Of a stretch of DNA of 64,000 nt, positions 32,601 through 44,277 are shown piece after piece. The stretch's first letter is position 1, and every line of letters starts with the position of its first letter. The translations under genes were made by a program, and so were the position numbers. The notes under the pieces were generated by a model. It was not told the DNA's origin and did no database searches. It worked only from the letters and a program-made list of their open reading frames with translations. Location: positions 8,116,501 to 8,180,500 of the forward strand of contig CM065815.1 in assembly GCA_033398695.1 (NCBI GenBank). The letters are read 5' to 3'. Origin of the DNA: Orobanche coerulescens (taxonomy: Eukaryota; Streptophyta; Magnoliopsida; Lamiales; Orobanchaceae).

Positions 32601-33380
32601 TTAAAAAACGGAGGTAGTAGGATTTTTTTGTATAATATAAATAATCCGGAGGTAGGAGGATTTATTTTTTCTTTTCTTTTTCCGCCGAGTGATATTGCAG
32701 ACACTTAATTATCTATCATATATGTGAAGATTTTGTTAATACACTCACTTGGGTGGATTGCCATTATTCCAGGTGCCACAACAGAAAAATGACGACGGGT
32801 GTGGATTTTATATTCTCTACTATGTAAATTTGTTCTTAGAGAGTGCTCCCGATAATTTTTGCTTCTCCATGGGCTACCCTCACTTTGTAAGTTTATTTTT
32901 TTTTTCTCCATGTTTGTTTCATTTTCATAGTATCTTTACAAGTAATACTCCATCTGGTTTCACAATACTTGTTGTTTTAGAAAAAAAAAAAAAAAAAAAA
33001 TTATATCACAATACTTTTGTTTGTTCTGCAATTCCATGACAAACTTTTACTTATATTTACCATTGTACCCCTAATAAACTATAGGGAACTCAGAAATAGG
33101 AGAGAAAAAGAAAATATAGAAAAGACGAGAACACTTTTAATAAGGGGCAATACAGTTATTGAGTTCATTTCTTAATTTTTCTTCACAAACCTAAAACAAC
33201 GAGCAATGTGAAACGGAGGAGTACGTACTCTCATGGTGTGTCGTACATGCACGTGGAATTATTTGCTTCCCTTGATGCATTTTTTAGATAAAAGAAGACT
33301 GGTTCACTCCTGAAGAAGTGGAATGCTTTATTAAAAGACTGGATTCAATGAACAAAAGTTTTGATTGTTCAGAGCAATGA
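28357..33380 (+). CDS. Ulp1/SENP-like cysteine protease (peptidase C48)
   Basis: Eight exons: 28357-28414, 29718-29897, 31279-31510, 31594-31761, 31850-31981, 32116-32197, 32773-32886 and 33288-33380 (TGA), joining in frame to 352 codons. Exon 1 (MEKRKEREHAADRPNGVVFG) is the least certain; its donor could lie further right. The N-terminal third is basic and low in structure. The C-terminal domain has WRRFTEEKRNMFTYLDSLWF, SKKYVFVPIVQW, GHWFLLIL (catalytic His), MLLLDSL (Asp), then Q and DDGCGFYILYYV (catalytic Cys). These enzymes cleave SUMO-type modifiers from proteins or process their precursors. All catalytic residues are present, so activity is plausible. Introns carry GT repeats, a SINE-like repeat and two MITEs. 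Confidence 0.85.
29237..29310. repeat. (GT)37 microsatellite
   Basis: An uninterrupted 74-bp GT dinucleotide repeat in intron 1 of the Ulp1-like gene. A second one is about 260 bp downstream. Confidence 0.98.
29572..29640. repeat. (GT)n-(GC)n compound microsatellite
   Basis: A GT run passing into CGCGCGCGCG and back to GT, in intron 1 about 80 bp before exon 2. Alternating purine-pyrimidine sequence of this kind can adopt Z-DNA; that is general knowledge, not shown here. Confidence 0.95.
30131..30472 (-). mobile_element. (ATG)n-tailed retroposon copy in intron 2 of the Ulp1-like gene
   Basis: The minus-strand tail is (ATG)n, seen as (CAT)n at 30131-30158. The block CCAACTATGTTGGTGTCATTGGC occurs twice in tandem near the 3' end. 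The body matches 859-1170 in inverted orientation. Short flanking repeats ATGCTTTACT and ATGCTTTATT (about 30119 and 30479) may be the target duplication. Confidence 0.65.
32382..32617. mobile_element. Stowaway/mariner-type MITE in intron 6
   Basis: Ends CTACCTCTGTTTTTTCATAA and, reverse complement, CTACCTCCGTTTTTTAATAG. A TA dinucleotide flanks both sides. 236 bp, AT-rich, non-coding. Confidence 0.8.
32948..33221. mobile_element. Stowaway/mariner-type MITE in intron 7
   Basis: Ends CTCCATCTGGTTTCACAATA and, reverse complement, CTCCTCCGTTTCACATTGC, with TA on each side. A 19-A run lies near the left end. It occupies most of intron 7 (32887-33287). Confidence 0.8.
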
Positions 33381-33766
33381 TTGCAAACATTATTTGTATA
33401 TGATGTATAGTAAATCAGGTAGTTTTAGCAGTAAGAAGGTAAAGATCAACTAGAACTTCGTAGACGATTTTAAGGATAATAGTAACTAGTGCGAGTAGGT
33501 TATAATTAGATGCTCTTTTCCCTACTCGCTTTTGTAATTAGTACATATATTTATCGGTGACATCTATTATTTCTTATCTTTTCTAGACAATATGTACGAT
33601 TGTATCAGCTTGGTTCGATACCAAGTTCTGAATCTGAAGCTGTTCTTGACAATAATTGTTGTAATTTTCTATATCATGATTCATGTACGGTTTTCTTTCT
33701 CACATTCTTGGATAGAGCAAGACAACATGTTAATCAGATGAAAAAGGGAAAAATATTCTTTCTACA
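33381..33766. other. 3' flank of the Ulp1-like gene
   Basis: Likely 3' UTR and downstream sequence; no other gene or bounded repeat seen. Confidence 0.5.
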
Positions 33767-34096
33767 GTAAAATCTCTCTAAAGTCATATCCTTGGGAACA
33801 TAAAAGAATATTCCTAAATGGAGGTTATTCCTATAGAGTTTTAAGAAGATTTTTTTTTTTAAATTTTAAAGTGCCTGTATAATATATAAATATTATAATT
33901 AGTAGATACATGTATGTAATATGTTGTAAACTTAGGAATTTGGCAAGAAAATTATTTATGCTTTAACCGATGAAGAAATCATTGAAGGAATTAGGTAAGA
34001 AAATGAGGAAAATAATTCGGAGGATGATAGCATAGAAGTACACAAAATTTCATGTGAAGAAGCTTTAACAGTTGATGTTGCCATATTGGGTAGCTA
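33767..34096 (+). pseudogene. pogo/Tigger-like element remnant with transposase tail
   Basis: It begins CAGTAAAATCTCTCTAAAG after a TA, the style of plant pogo-type termini (Emigrant/Lemi). Further in, ALTDEEIIEGIR then a stop, ENEENNSEDDSIEVHKISCE and EALTVD resemble the acidic C-terminus of plant pogo transposases. The catalytic core and the right terminus are absent. Moderate confidence in the terminus, low for the protein match. Confidence 0.4.
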
Positions 34097-34548
34097 ATAA
34101 TATTTCATGCTCTGTTGATAATACTAAGGGTTTGTTTATGCTAGGTTTTAGAATACTGAATACAGCCATTCCTCTCACTTTTATCATATAGTGTCTCTCT
34201 CATATTTTTATCTTTAAATAAATACATTTAAATATAATATAATAATACGGTATCATCCATTTTTAGATATGATTTGACATCTACAATAAAAATAAGAATT
34301 CTTAAGTCTATTATATAACTATTTTTACTATTTATAATATTTCCAATACTCCAAGATTTTGACATTATGTTATCTCTATTTTCTCTTTACTAACGTGTGG
34401 TAAAGGGAGATATGATTACATTGAACAAATGAAGCATTACTTTGAGGCACTTGTGTGGGATAATTGTTTGAAGCAAAAATAGCATATTAATTTCTAGCCG
34501 GAAACTCGCAATAAGGTGTAGTCGATTGATATTTGGTTCGTTTGTATA

Positions 34549-34826
34549 CCTCATCCGTCCGACTTTACAAGTTTATTTTAATTAAGGTATAATTTTTTTA
34601 TATTAGTCATTTTAATGGAGATACAATTTTTCAAACTATCTTTTCTTATTTATTTCATTAATTTTTAAATAATATTATAACTTGTATAAACAAAAACATT
34701 ATTTTTAGTGAATATTATATAAATTTTTAGTTAGATATTAATATTGTAGTTTGAAAGTAGATTTTTCAGTTGGAATAAACAAATATATTTAAAAGTACAC
34801 TCAGACTTTTTAAATGGGACGGAGGC
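34549..34826. mobile_element. Stowaway/mariner-type MITE
   Basis: Left end CCTCATCCGTCCGACTTT; right end in reverse complement GCCTCCGTCCCATTT. A TA flanks both sides (34547-34548 and 34827-34828). Non-coding, AT-rich. Confidence 0.7.
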
Positions 34827-34829
34827 TAC

Positions 34830-35638
34830 AGCACTGTCATTTCTACGGTAAAAAAAAAAAAAAAACACTGTAAGTGCGGTTGATTTTATTTACAACAATG
34901 CTACATGCACAACCAATTTATACAACCAAACTTTACAACACATCATCTCACCACACATTTATCACTAAATTCATTATTTATTCCATCACCTACCCCACCA
35001 CCCACATAATCAATGGTCCAAAACAATCACAACCGTTACAACGGTTGTGATTGTATCATTTTTCTTTTATTTATGAATTATGGGTATGGAAAATAGATTT
35101 AATTTTAGTTCTCGGGGGTAAATATGATTTGTTATTAGACATTATTCAATTCGTGCGATGCACCGTCTTTGGTTGAATATCTACGTGTTTTGTACGTAAT
35201 GTTGGGACAGACGGTTGAATGAGCAAATGGCAGAATTTAAATGTCTTTTAGAGAAGTTTATATGTTTTTTTTATTGTTATTGTCCTTTTATTTTAGTCTA
35301 TGAAATTAGTTATATTAAATGAGGCTTTACTAACTCGTATGTTGCTCCGGGGTTGTTTTTGATTTATTCAACTCGTGCGATTCACCGATTGTATCTAAGA
35401 TTTCATAGCTAAAATTTAACCATCTTGTAATTTATACTATCATTTAGAAGTTCATTTTAATCACCTTGTGAATTAGAAAGTGTATTTGCATTGTGATGTT
35501 TATCATAACTTTTGTATTTAAATTAGTTTATTTTTATTTACATTAAACGTTACAATTAAAATAGTCTCTTCATATATTTACAATTAAAAATTATAATTAA
35601 ATCCTACTTTCATATAAAATTAAGGAGGATAAGTATTA
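34830..35638. other. Intergenic sequence with a perfect 14-bp hairpin
   Basis: At 35024-35053 the arms CAATCACAACCGTT and their exact reverse complement are separated by only two bases. TCGTGCGATGCACCG at about 35153 and a similar TCGTGCGATTCACCG at about 35376 resemble decayed Helitron 3' hairpins. Otherwise AT-rich; no gene seen. Confidence 0.55.
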
Positions 35639-38600
35639 CTCCCTCCGTCCACGAAAATGTGTCCCGTTTTGCCATTTTAAGCCGTCCACAAAAATGTGTC
35701 CCACTTCATACTTTCTATTTTTGGTAACTAAATTAACCAACTTATTCAATTAAATAATTAATTAAAATAGTCCAATTATTACTAATAAACCTAATTAACA
35801 CTAAATTAATCACACCCATCCAATAATATTAACTCATCTACTACCTACCCAATTAAAACACCAACCTACCCAATTAAAACACCCAATTAAAACACCAACC
35901 TACCCAATTCACCCACTATCCATTAAAACATCCATCGGGCATCGATAAGAACAACCCCTATCCATTAAAAGCTCGGTTCTTACGCCCATGGAAACCCTAC
36001 CATTATCGCGCCGCCATCAAGCGAAGCAGTGATTCATTGCTTCATGTTAATGAATCCGACCTTTCACCGTTGTGTAGCTGCTGCGAATCTAGTCCTTTCG
36101 CCTCGAGCTTTGGATCTATCCCCACGGCGACTCACTTTGAATCGTCTCTGTTGTTCAATTCGTCGTTCAGGATGATTACGAAGCATTTGTCGTGGGTTCG
36201 AGGTCCAGTATTTGTGAAAATCATTTTGAACAAACTTTTTGCCATTTGGTGCCGTGCATGTTGAAGCTACATGTACACAGAAATTTCTTTCTCACCACTA
36301 TGCAATAATGTTCTGTGCGTTGCAAGTGGACCAGAGAGAAGATAAAATTTGGTGGGAAGCTTTTGCCATTTGGTGCCCCAACGTATTGAAGCTCCTAATT
36401 AGGTGATATCTAATCTTCACTCGGGTTAATATGATCTGCACTTGATCGAATTCTTTTGATGATCTTGCACTTGATACTGTTTTTGATGATACCGCACTTG
36501 ATCTGTTTTTGATGATCTGTTCTTGATGATTGTGCTAGTCTTTGCCTTATGATGATACTATACTTGATCTTTAGTTCAAATCCACCAATGGACCACTGTG
36601 ATGATGAATTTACGAGGGCATTAAGTCATAGCAACATGTGCGGCCCATATTGATTCATTGAAAGGTGACTTTTTTGATGATTATCTTTGGATCTTTGCCT
36701 TGTGATGATACTTTACTTGATCTTTAGTTAAAATCCACCAATGGACCACTGTAATGATGAATTTTGAGGGCATTAAGTCATAGCAACATGTGCGGCCCAT
36801 ATTGATTCATTGAAAGGTGACTTTTCTTTTGATGATTATCTTGGACCCCTGTGATGATGAATTTACGAAGCGATAATTCATAGCAAGCGTTCATTGCTTT
36901 GATGATGTAAAGGAAATGATGCAAAACTCGGAATTATTGGACCCCCTGTGATGATGAATTTACGAGGCAATAATTCATAGCAACATTCATTGCTTTGATG
37001 ATGTAAAGGAAATGATGCAAAACTCGGAATTATTCTTGACTCCTGTTTATAACATTGTTCCTCATGAGTCGATGATGCAAAACTCGAATGTATTATGCTG
37101 AGACTTTACATGCTAAAATAGGATACAAATGAGTGTTTACATGCTAAACAACAACTCAAAAGTCAAAATAGTAAGTTGCTTATCTGTAAACAAGACAAAA
37201 TGCGATCCATGCTTTCTTAGTCTATATGTTCTATAAACCAAAAGCATGTACTAAAGGTGCAATGTTGTAGCTTGATCCATCATTGTTTTGAGTTTGCTTC
37301 AAATACTCAAACATTCCCTTACAACTCCCTCATCAACTTGATGCATTCGGGAAGAATTCCTTTCCTACTTAGCATTTCCTTATTCATGTGTGGAATCTTG
37401 TAGTTGTTGCCCCCTTACCTTCATTATTTACGTGTAGCAACCTTGTAATGTAAGAAACAAATTGTTTAATGTTTTTTATGAGATCTCTTCAAATGAAGTA
37501 TCCACATTATTGATTAAATCATCCACACATTAGTTGCCTTGTCATCTTGTAGTGATTGTATAGCTCTAAAGAAACCAAGATCATTCACATTCTGATCAGG
37601 GAATTAGGTGGTTGGCGAGACAAGTTGGATTGTGAATCCATCGTAATTTCTTGCTTCCATGAAATCGGGATCGGTGTGATGAATATGAGGTTTTGCATTA
37701 TCTTTGGATGATTATGTGTTTGCTTGCATGGGGGGCCATTTAGCTTTAATGGCGGGTATAATCTGTGAAATCAAACAAACAACTAGATGATGGTGAATAT
37801 ATGGTCGATAGTGTTAGAAAACAATAAAAGTATCACTGTTTGATAATGCATTCCTTGATTCTTGCCTTATTGATTGCTGAATAGGTTTAGTCTCCAAAGT
37901 TCCCTTACATTCTTTGAATTCCTTTTTGCTGGCTCTAAAGTTGTGAAAGGGAATATGCCAAATTTTCCATCAAAATGCACAAGCCCATCACTTCTTTTTG
38001 TGGTGCGCTCACGGCACACATAAACATCACCTTAGTGATGAATCTCTTGGACTTTCTTGATCTATAAAGTGCTTCATTTGGTGAGATAATACCTATCAAA
38101 GTCTTGGTCATGTAGAACCATTTTCATCTATATGCACTATGTTATGCATTTTACGAAAGGTGACTTTTCCATTTGAGATGTGAGAATCCAGTTGACTTAA
38201 ACTCCATCTCAATCTTGCAAGTTTGTTTTGCTCTGTAAGTGTTGGTTTAATTGCACTTGTATGTGCCGATCTGCTTTTCCTTAATCCAGTTCCCCACTAA
38301 ACTTTTGCTCACATTGAGCTTCTTTGCCATCTTGCTAATGGAAGATCTTTCAAGTCTGATAAGTGACTTCACCTTCTCTTGATCAAGAATCATTTTATCT
38401 TTATGTGTTGCACCTTTCTTTGGCTGCGGGAATACGACTTCTCCACGAGAAAATTTGCTCTTTGTACCCTTCAAGTTACGTATACGGTCCTCTGGAGATT
38501 CCAAAATTTTGTGCGGCTTCTTTTGTTGTCCCATGTATAAGATCGCCACGGCGGAGTTCGAAGAAGCCATTGAGCCGGTTTATTCCTTTCATCGGTGGTG

Positions 38601-39043
38601 ATTTGGTCTTTTAGTGACGATTCGAAACGACCATTTTTATCTTTTTTCTTTTGGTTTAGTTCTAAGGAAAGAGTGTCTTTTTAAAGAGGAATATAGTGGA
38701 GGAGATTAGGAATTAAGAGTGTGTTTCCCTCCATAAAAATTCCCAAATCTGTGTAGATTTCATTTTTAGCCTCCATTACGTGTAGATTTCATTTGGTTGT
38801 ATTTCCCTCCATTACATGTCGACTTTTTTTTTTTTTTTTTGAGAAAGCAGTGATGAGGCTTCTTTTTTAAAGGCAGGCTTTATTGTTTTGCTTTTTTAAA
38901 GAAATGGGCGGATTGCTTTTTAATTACTCATAATAAAAATTATCACACTCATTTTCACTTATTACACATAAACCACCAACTCACTAACTTTTATTAAAAC
39001 CGTGCCGAACTCATTGTGGGCAGATTTTCGTGGGACGGAGGAG
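35639..39043 (-). mobile_element. Mariner-like element 1 (MLE), decayed
   Basis: Outer end CTCCCTCCGTCCACGAAAAT, inner end (reverse complement) CTCCTCCGTCCCACGAAAAT; TA at 35637-35638 and 39044-39045. 3.4 kb, including a minus-strand transposase pseudogene. The 36500-37100 part contains internal direct repeats (GATGATGCAAAACTCG and CATAGCAACATGTG blocks). It is the left arm of a 6.6-kb inverted repeat with 39056-42285. Confidence 0.9.
37430..38570 (-). pseudogene. Mariner-like transposase, broken (left copy)
   Basis: The reading frame starts at ATG 38570 and is open to about 38247. Residues 50-105 (ATHKDKMILDQEKVKSLIRL, SISKMAKKLNVSKSLVGNWI) form the helix-turn-helix DNA-binding region. Further down, in shifting frames, are HIDE then a WFYM-like stretch (first catalytic Asp, about 38128), KVMFMCAV, QKEVMGL, DNAKPHIHHTDP (second catalytic Asp, about 37700) and NVNDLGFFRAIQSLQDDKA (third). 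These are the DDD motifs of plant MLE transposases. Frameshifts and several stops make it inactive. A TIR-binding relic protein of about 107 residues could still be made. Confidence 0.8.
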
Positions 39044-39055
39044 TATTACTATATA

Positions 39056-42000
39056 CTCCTCCGTCCACGAAAATCTGTCCTAATGAGTTCACGGCTTAAT
39101 AAAAGTTAGTGAAGTTGGTATGTGTAATAAGTGAAAATGAGTGTGATAATTTTTATTATGAGTAATTAAAAGCAATCGCCCATTTCTTTAAAAAGCAAAC
39201 AATAAAGCTGTTCACTAAAAGAAGCTTTATTCTGTTTCTCAAAAAAAAAGGCGATGCAGAATGGAGAAATACGGCAAATGAAATCTACACGAATGGAGGC
39301 TAAAAATGAAATCTACACGTATTTGGGAATTTTTATGGAGGAAACACTCTTAATTCCTAATCTCCTCCACTATATTCCTCTTTAAAAGACACTCTTTCAG
39401 AACTAAACCAAAAGAAAAAAGATAAAAATGGTTTCGAACTGGTCACTAAAAGACCAAATCGACCACCGATGAAAGGAATAAGCTGGCTCAATGGCTTCTT
39501 CCGAACTCGCTCGTGGCGATCTTATACATGGGACAACAAAAGAAGCTGCACAAAAGTTGGAATCTCGAGGAAGACCGTAACTTGGAAGGGTACAAAAGAG
39601 CGACTTTTCTGTGGAGAAAGCAGTATTCTGCGATCGAAAAAAGGTGCAACACATAAAGATAAAATGATTCTTGATCAAGAGAAGGTGAAGTCACTTATCA
39701 GATTTGAAAGATCTTCCATTAGAAAGATGGCGTGAAGCTCAATGTGAGCAAAAGTTTAGTGGAAGCTGGATTAAGGAAAAGCGGTCGACATACAAGTGCA
39801 ATTAAACCAACACTTACAGAGCAAAACAAACTTGCAAGATTGAGATGGAGTTTAAGTCAACTGAATTCTCACATCTCAAATGGAAAAGTCACCTTTCGAA
39901 AATGCATAACATAGTGCATATAGATGAAAATGGTTCTACATGACCAAGACCGGATAGGTATTATCTGGCCAAATGAAGCGACTTTATAGATCAAGCAAGT
40001 CGAGAGATTCATCACTAAGGTGATGTTTATGTGTGTGGCGACTACAAAAAGAAGTGATGGGCTTGTGCTGATGGAAAATTTGGCATATTCCCTTTCACAA
40101 CTTTAGAGCGACAAAAGAATTCAAAGAACAGTAAGGAACTTTGGAGACTAAACCTATTCAGCAATCAATAAGGCGATCAAGGAATGCATTATCAAGCGGT
40201 GATACTTTTATTGTTTTCTAACACTATCGACCATATATTCGATCATCATCTAGTTGTTTGTTTGATTTCACGATTATACACGCCATTAAAGCTAAATGCC
40301 CCATGCAAGCAAACACATAATCATCGACAAGATAATGCAAACCTCATATTCATCATATCGATCCCGATTTCATGGAAGCGAAATTCGATGGATTCACAAT
40401 CCAACTTGCTCGCCACCTAATTCCCAGGCTGTAATGTGAATGATCTTGGTTTCTTTAGAGCTATACAATCACTACAAGATGACAAGGCTAATGTGTGGAT
40501 GATTTACTCAAGAATGTGGCTACTTCATTTGAAGAGCTCTCATCACACATTAAACAAAGTGTTTCTTACATTACAAGTTGCTACGTAAATAATGAAGGTA
40601 AGGGGGCAACAACTACAAGATTCCACACATGAATAAGGAAATGCTAAGTAGGAAAGGAATTCTTCCGAATGCATGAGGAGTTGATGAGTTGAATGTTGGA
40701 GTATTTGAAGCAACTCAAAACAATGATGGATCAAGCTACAACATTGCACCTTTAGTACATGCTTTTGGTTTATAGGAACATATAGACTAAGAAAGCATGG
40801 ATACATTTTGTCTTGTTTACGATATAAGCAACTTACTATTTTGACTTTTTCGAGTTGTTGTTTAGCATGTAAACACTCATTTGGTATCCTATTTTAGCAT
40901 GTAAAGTCGGCAGAATACATTCGAGTTTTGCATCATCGACTCATGAGGAACAATGTTATAAACAGGAGTCAAGAATAATTCGAGTTTTGCATCATTTCCT
41001 TTACATCATCAAAGCAATGAATGTTGCTATGAATTATTGCCCTTAAATTCATCATCACAGGGTCGATATTACGAGTTTTGCATCATTTCCTTTACATCAT
41101 CAAAGCAATGAACGTTGCTATGAATTATTGCCTCGAAATTCATCATCGCAGGGGTCCGAGATAATCATCAAAAGAAAAGTCACCTTTCAATGAATCAATA
41201 TGAGGCACATGTGCTATGACTTAATGCCCTCAAAATTCATCATCACAGGTCGGTTGGTGGATTTTAACTAAAGATCAAGTAAAGTATCATCACAAGGCGA
41301 CATCGATAATCATCAAAAAAAGTCACCTTTCAATGAATCAATATGAAGGCGCATGTTGCTATGACTTAATGCCCTCGAAATTCATCATCACGCAGTCGAT
41401 GGATTTGAACTAAAGATCAAGTATAGTATCATCATAAGGCAAGGCGATCATCAAGAACAGTCATCAAAAAAGCGATCAAGTGCGGTATCAAAAAAGCAGA
41501 TCAAGTGCGATCATCAAAGAATTGATCAAGTGCGATCATATTAACTCGGTGAAGATTAGATATCACCTAATTAGGAGCTTCAATACGTTGGCACCAAATG
41601 GCAAAAGCTTCCCGCAAATTTTATCTTCTCTCGATCCACTTGCAACGTGCGAACATTATTGCATAGTGGTGAGAAAGAAATTTGTACATGTAGCTTCAAC
41701 ATGCACGGCACCAAATGGCAAAAGTTTGTTCCGAAATGATTTTCACGATCATGGACCTGCCGGCAAATGCTTCGAATCATCGAGCGGCAATTGAACAACG
41801 ATATCGATTCAAAGTGAGTCGCCGTGGATAGATCCAAAGCTCGAGGCGAAAGGACTAGATTCGCAGCTACACAACGGAAAGGTCGGATTCATTAACGTGA
41901 AGCGGCGAATCGATCGTTCGCTTGATGGCGGCGATAATGGTAGGTTTCCATGAAGAACCGAGCTTTTAATGGATGAAAGTTGTTCTTATCGGATGCCCGA

Positions 42001-42285
42001 TGGATGTTTTAATGGATAGGGGAGTTGACACAGGTGGGTAGGTTGGTGTTTTAATTGGGTTGGTGTTTTAATTGGGTAGGTAGTAGATGAGTTAATATTA
42101 TTGGATGGGTGTGATTAATTTAGTGTTAATTAAGTTTATTAGTAATAATTGGACTATTTTAATTAATTATTTAATTGAATAAGTTGGTTAATTTAGTTAC
42201 CAAAAATAGAAAGTATGAAGTGGGACACATTTTTTTGGACGGCTTAAAATGGCAAAACGGGACACATTTTCGTGGACGGAGGGAG
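39056..42285 (+). mobile_element. Mariner-like element 2 (MLE), inverted partner
   Basis: Inner end CTCCTCCGTCCACGAAAATC, outer end (reverse complement) CTCCCTCCGTCCACGAAAAT; TA at 39054-39055 and 42286-42287. Collinear with MLE 1 on the other strand through its whole length, but with many more small deletions. The two elements are separated by only 12 bp. Confidence 0.9.
39491..40590 (+). pseudogene. Mariner-like transposase, broken (right copy)
   Basis: The start is ATGGCTTCTTCCGAACTCGC, giving MASSELARGDLIHGTTKEAA. Then frame-shifted pieces follow: KKGATHKDKMILDQEKVKSL (helix-turn-helix), SAIKPTLTEQNKLARLRWSL, HIDE with its WFYM-like continuation (about 39920-39950), a DNA[K]PH-type region (about 40330) and VNDLGFFRAIQSLQDDKA (about 40436). 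It keeps GDLIHGTTKEAAQKL, where the left copy has AVAILYMGQQKKPHKI from a frame change. More indels than the left copy; inactive. Confidence 0.8.
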
Positions 42286-42732
42286 TATTAAAATATCAAC
42301 TTCTTATAATCTTACAAAAAAATTATTAATAATTAAAATTGTGCATTGGCAAACGTGAAAATTCAGATGTTGTAAATATAAGAGAATGATTGTGGTACTT
42401 TACTTCGCATATTTTTTCGATTACTGCTAATATTTAATTAGCTGAGAATAAATAATGAATAATAAATATGTAGTTCCTCCAGCTAGATCCTTACTCTAAA
42501 AATGAGTTAGATTGATATGTTGTGACCCTGCAGGGTTGGGGTTCAATTTTACTGTTCGAAAACATGTGTTCCAAACTCTATTTCATTCAATACATAGTCA
42601 TCATATGTACATGTGTATTTTAAGTTTTAAAATTTTCATCTCTAATTTGTGGTCACATGTACACATGGTGACTATATATTGGGTGCAATAGGATTTGTAA
42701 CACATATTTGGAACACTAAAATTGAACCCACA

Positions 42733-43678
42733 TAGAGGTGGTATCTGGGCCGGTCGCAGAACAGTCCGGCACGGCCCGACACGCTTAAAAACCGGCCCGA
42801 ACCGGCCCGTTTACTATTTGGCCTGGACTGACCCGTGTACATTTAGATTATGTGGGCCTTAGGGGCCTTTGTTTTAGAGGCCCGGCCCGGACCGGTCCGA
42901 GCCCGCCTAAAACCGCTGGCCTGGCACGGATCGGCCCGAGCCCATGTTAGCCCGTGAACCGGGAAGGCCCGATCCGTTTAGCCCGCCTAATGACTGTGAA
43001 GTGGGAAGGCCCAATAGGGTTTTTTATTTTTTTCCTATCAATTTATAGCTTGAAAAAAGTACAAAAACCAGTTTTCATTTAATACATCACATCTTATTAT
43101 GTCCAAGAGGCATGCAGTAGTGAGGGTACATTTCAGCATTCTATGGTTAAGTTTTCTAAGACAAAATTAAGAAAAGATACAAATAACACAAACACATACT
43201 CTACACAATTATTATAAAAATATATTTTTGTTCTCTGCCACAGTTAAAGTTATCAAAGTCCAACTCCAAAATGGATATACGGCATCAGACATGTTAGGTT
43301 ATAGCATCTTTTCCACTAGCATTTCACACCCGACAATAGTCCGATGCACTATAGGAGCACTCCGCAATTAACTTGAAGAGGAGTATAAAGAGAGAGAGAG
43401 ATGGGGGGTTTTCTTTCTTTATAATAAATTTCAAGTTCATTTTGTCGGTCTTTGTAATAAAATTTCGATCTTACAATGAAGAAAAAAAATGTTCAGTCCG
43501 GCCCAGCCCGACTCGTGAACAGCCCGACCCATGAACACAATGGGCTGTGGGGCAGACCGGGCCTTATGTCTGTAAATAAAAGACCGGCCCGGTCCGCCAA
43601 AAAAGAAGGGCCGGTAAATGAAGCGGGCTTTAGTAGCCCGGCCCGGACCGACCCGGTCCGGCCCGGATGCCACGTCTA
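42733..43678. mobile_element. Complete non-autonomous hAT element, 946 bp
   Basis: Ends TAGAGGTGGTATCTGGGCC and, reverse complement, TAGACGTGGCATCCGGGCC. Target duplication AACCCACA / AACCCGCA (42725-42732 and 43679-43686), one mismatch. Both ends have GGCCCGG-rich subterminal repeats. The right third is the source type for the fragment at 3501-3857. No transposase. Confidence 0.85.
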
Positions 43679-44250
43679 AACCCGCATGGTTGACCCCTAG
43701 TCGTTCGAACTTCAAAGAGGAATGTGTATGGTGGTGGGGGGTATACGTTAGAGGCGGGGGTTAGCATGCAGGCATCCGCAACTTTCGGTTGTCCACAAAA
43801 AGAGAGACGTTTTGTTTAATTTTAAGTACTTATGGTGCTTCTATTTTTATAAATATTTTACTATTATTACTAAATAACTATTACGTCTCTTGAAATTTTT
43901 AATAGTGTACTTTAAAATATACCTTCATAGAATTCGATCCGGTTCAATTTTCTCCAGTTCGACCCTATCCAATTCAATGTCTAGATCTACTTCCTGGTAT
44001 TCCTGCACATTGTTCTCAGTCATCCTTTTTGATTATTAGTGAGGGCAAGTTTGTTAGGTACGTAAAGATAAGACAAGATAGATAATATCAAGATAAATAT
44101 AGTGAATATGAGGTGGTTGTTAGTGTATCTTTATGTTTGGTAGATAAGATAATATCAAGATAAATATATTGAATATTGTTTGCTATTTAATCCCAATATA
44201 TAATTAAACAAAAAAAATCCCACACTCTCTCCTCTAGTCTTTCTTTTTCC
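43679..44250. other. Intergenic sequence
   Basis: No gene. From about 44041 (GGGCAAGTTTGTTAGG) to about 45052 (reverse complement TGCCTTGTTTGGTTAGCC) the ends resemble PIF/Harbinger-type termini, so 44041-45052 may be a long non-coding element; no clear target duplication. Confidence 0.3.
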
Positions 44251-44277
44251 CACCTAAATATCTCTCCTCTTTCCTCT

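Noticed and set aside
36037..36264. 75-codon frame in the left mariner element
   Set aside because: Its mirror at about 41690-41900 in the other arm is frame-broken, and it lies on the strand opposite the transposase; no domain seen.
35639..42285. Palindrome as a pure foldback sequencing artefact
   Set aside because: Its centre falls exactly at two transposon termini with separate TA sites, and the outer flanks differ, which a foldback read would not produce.
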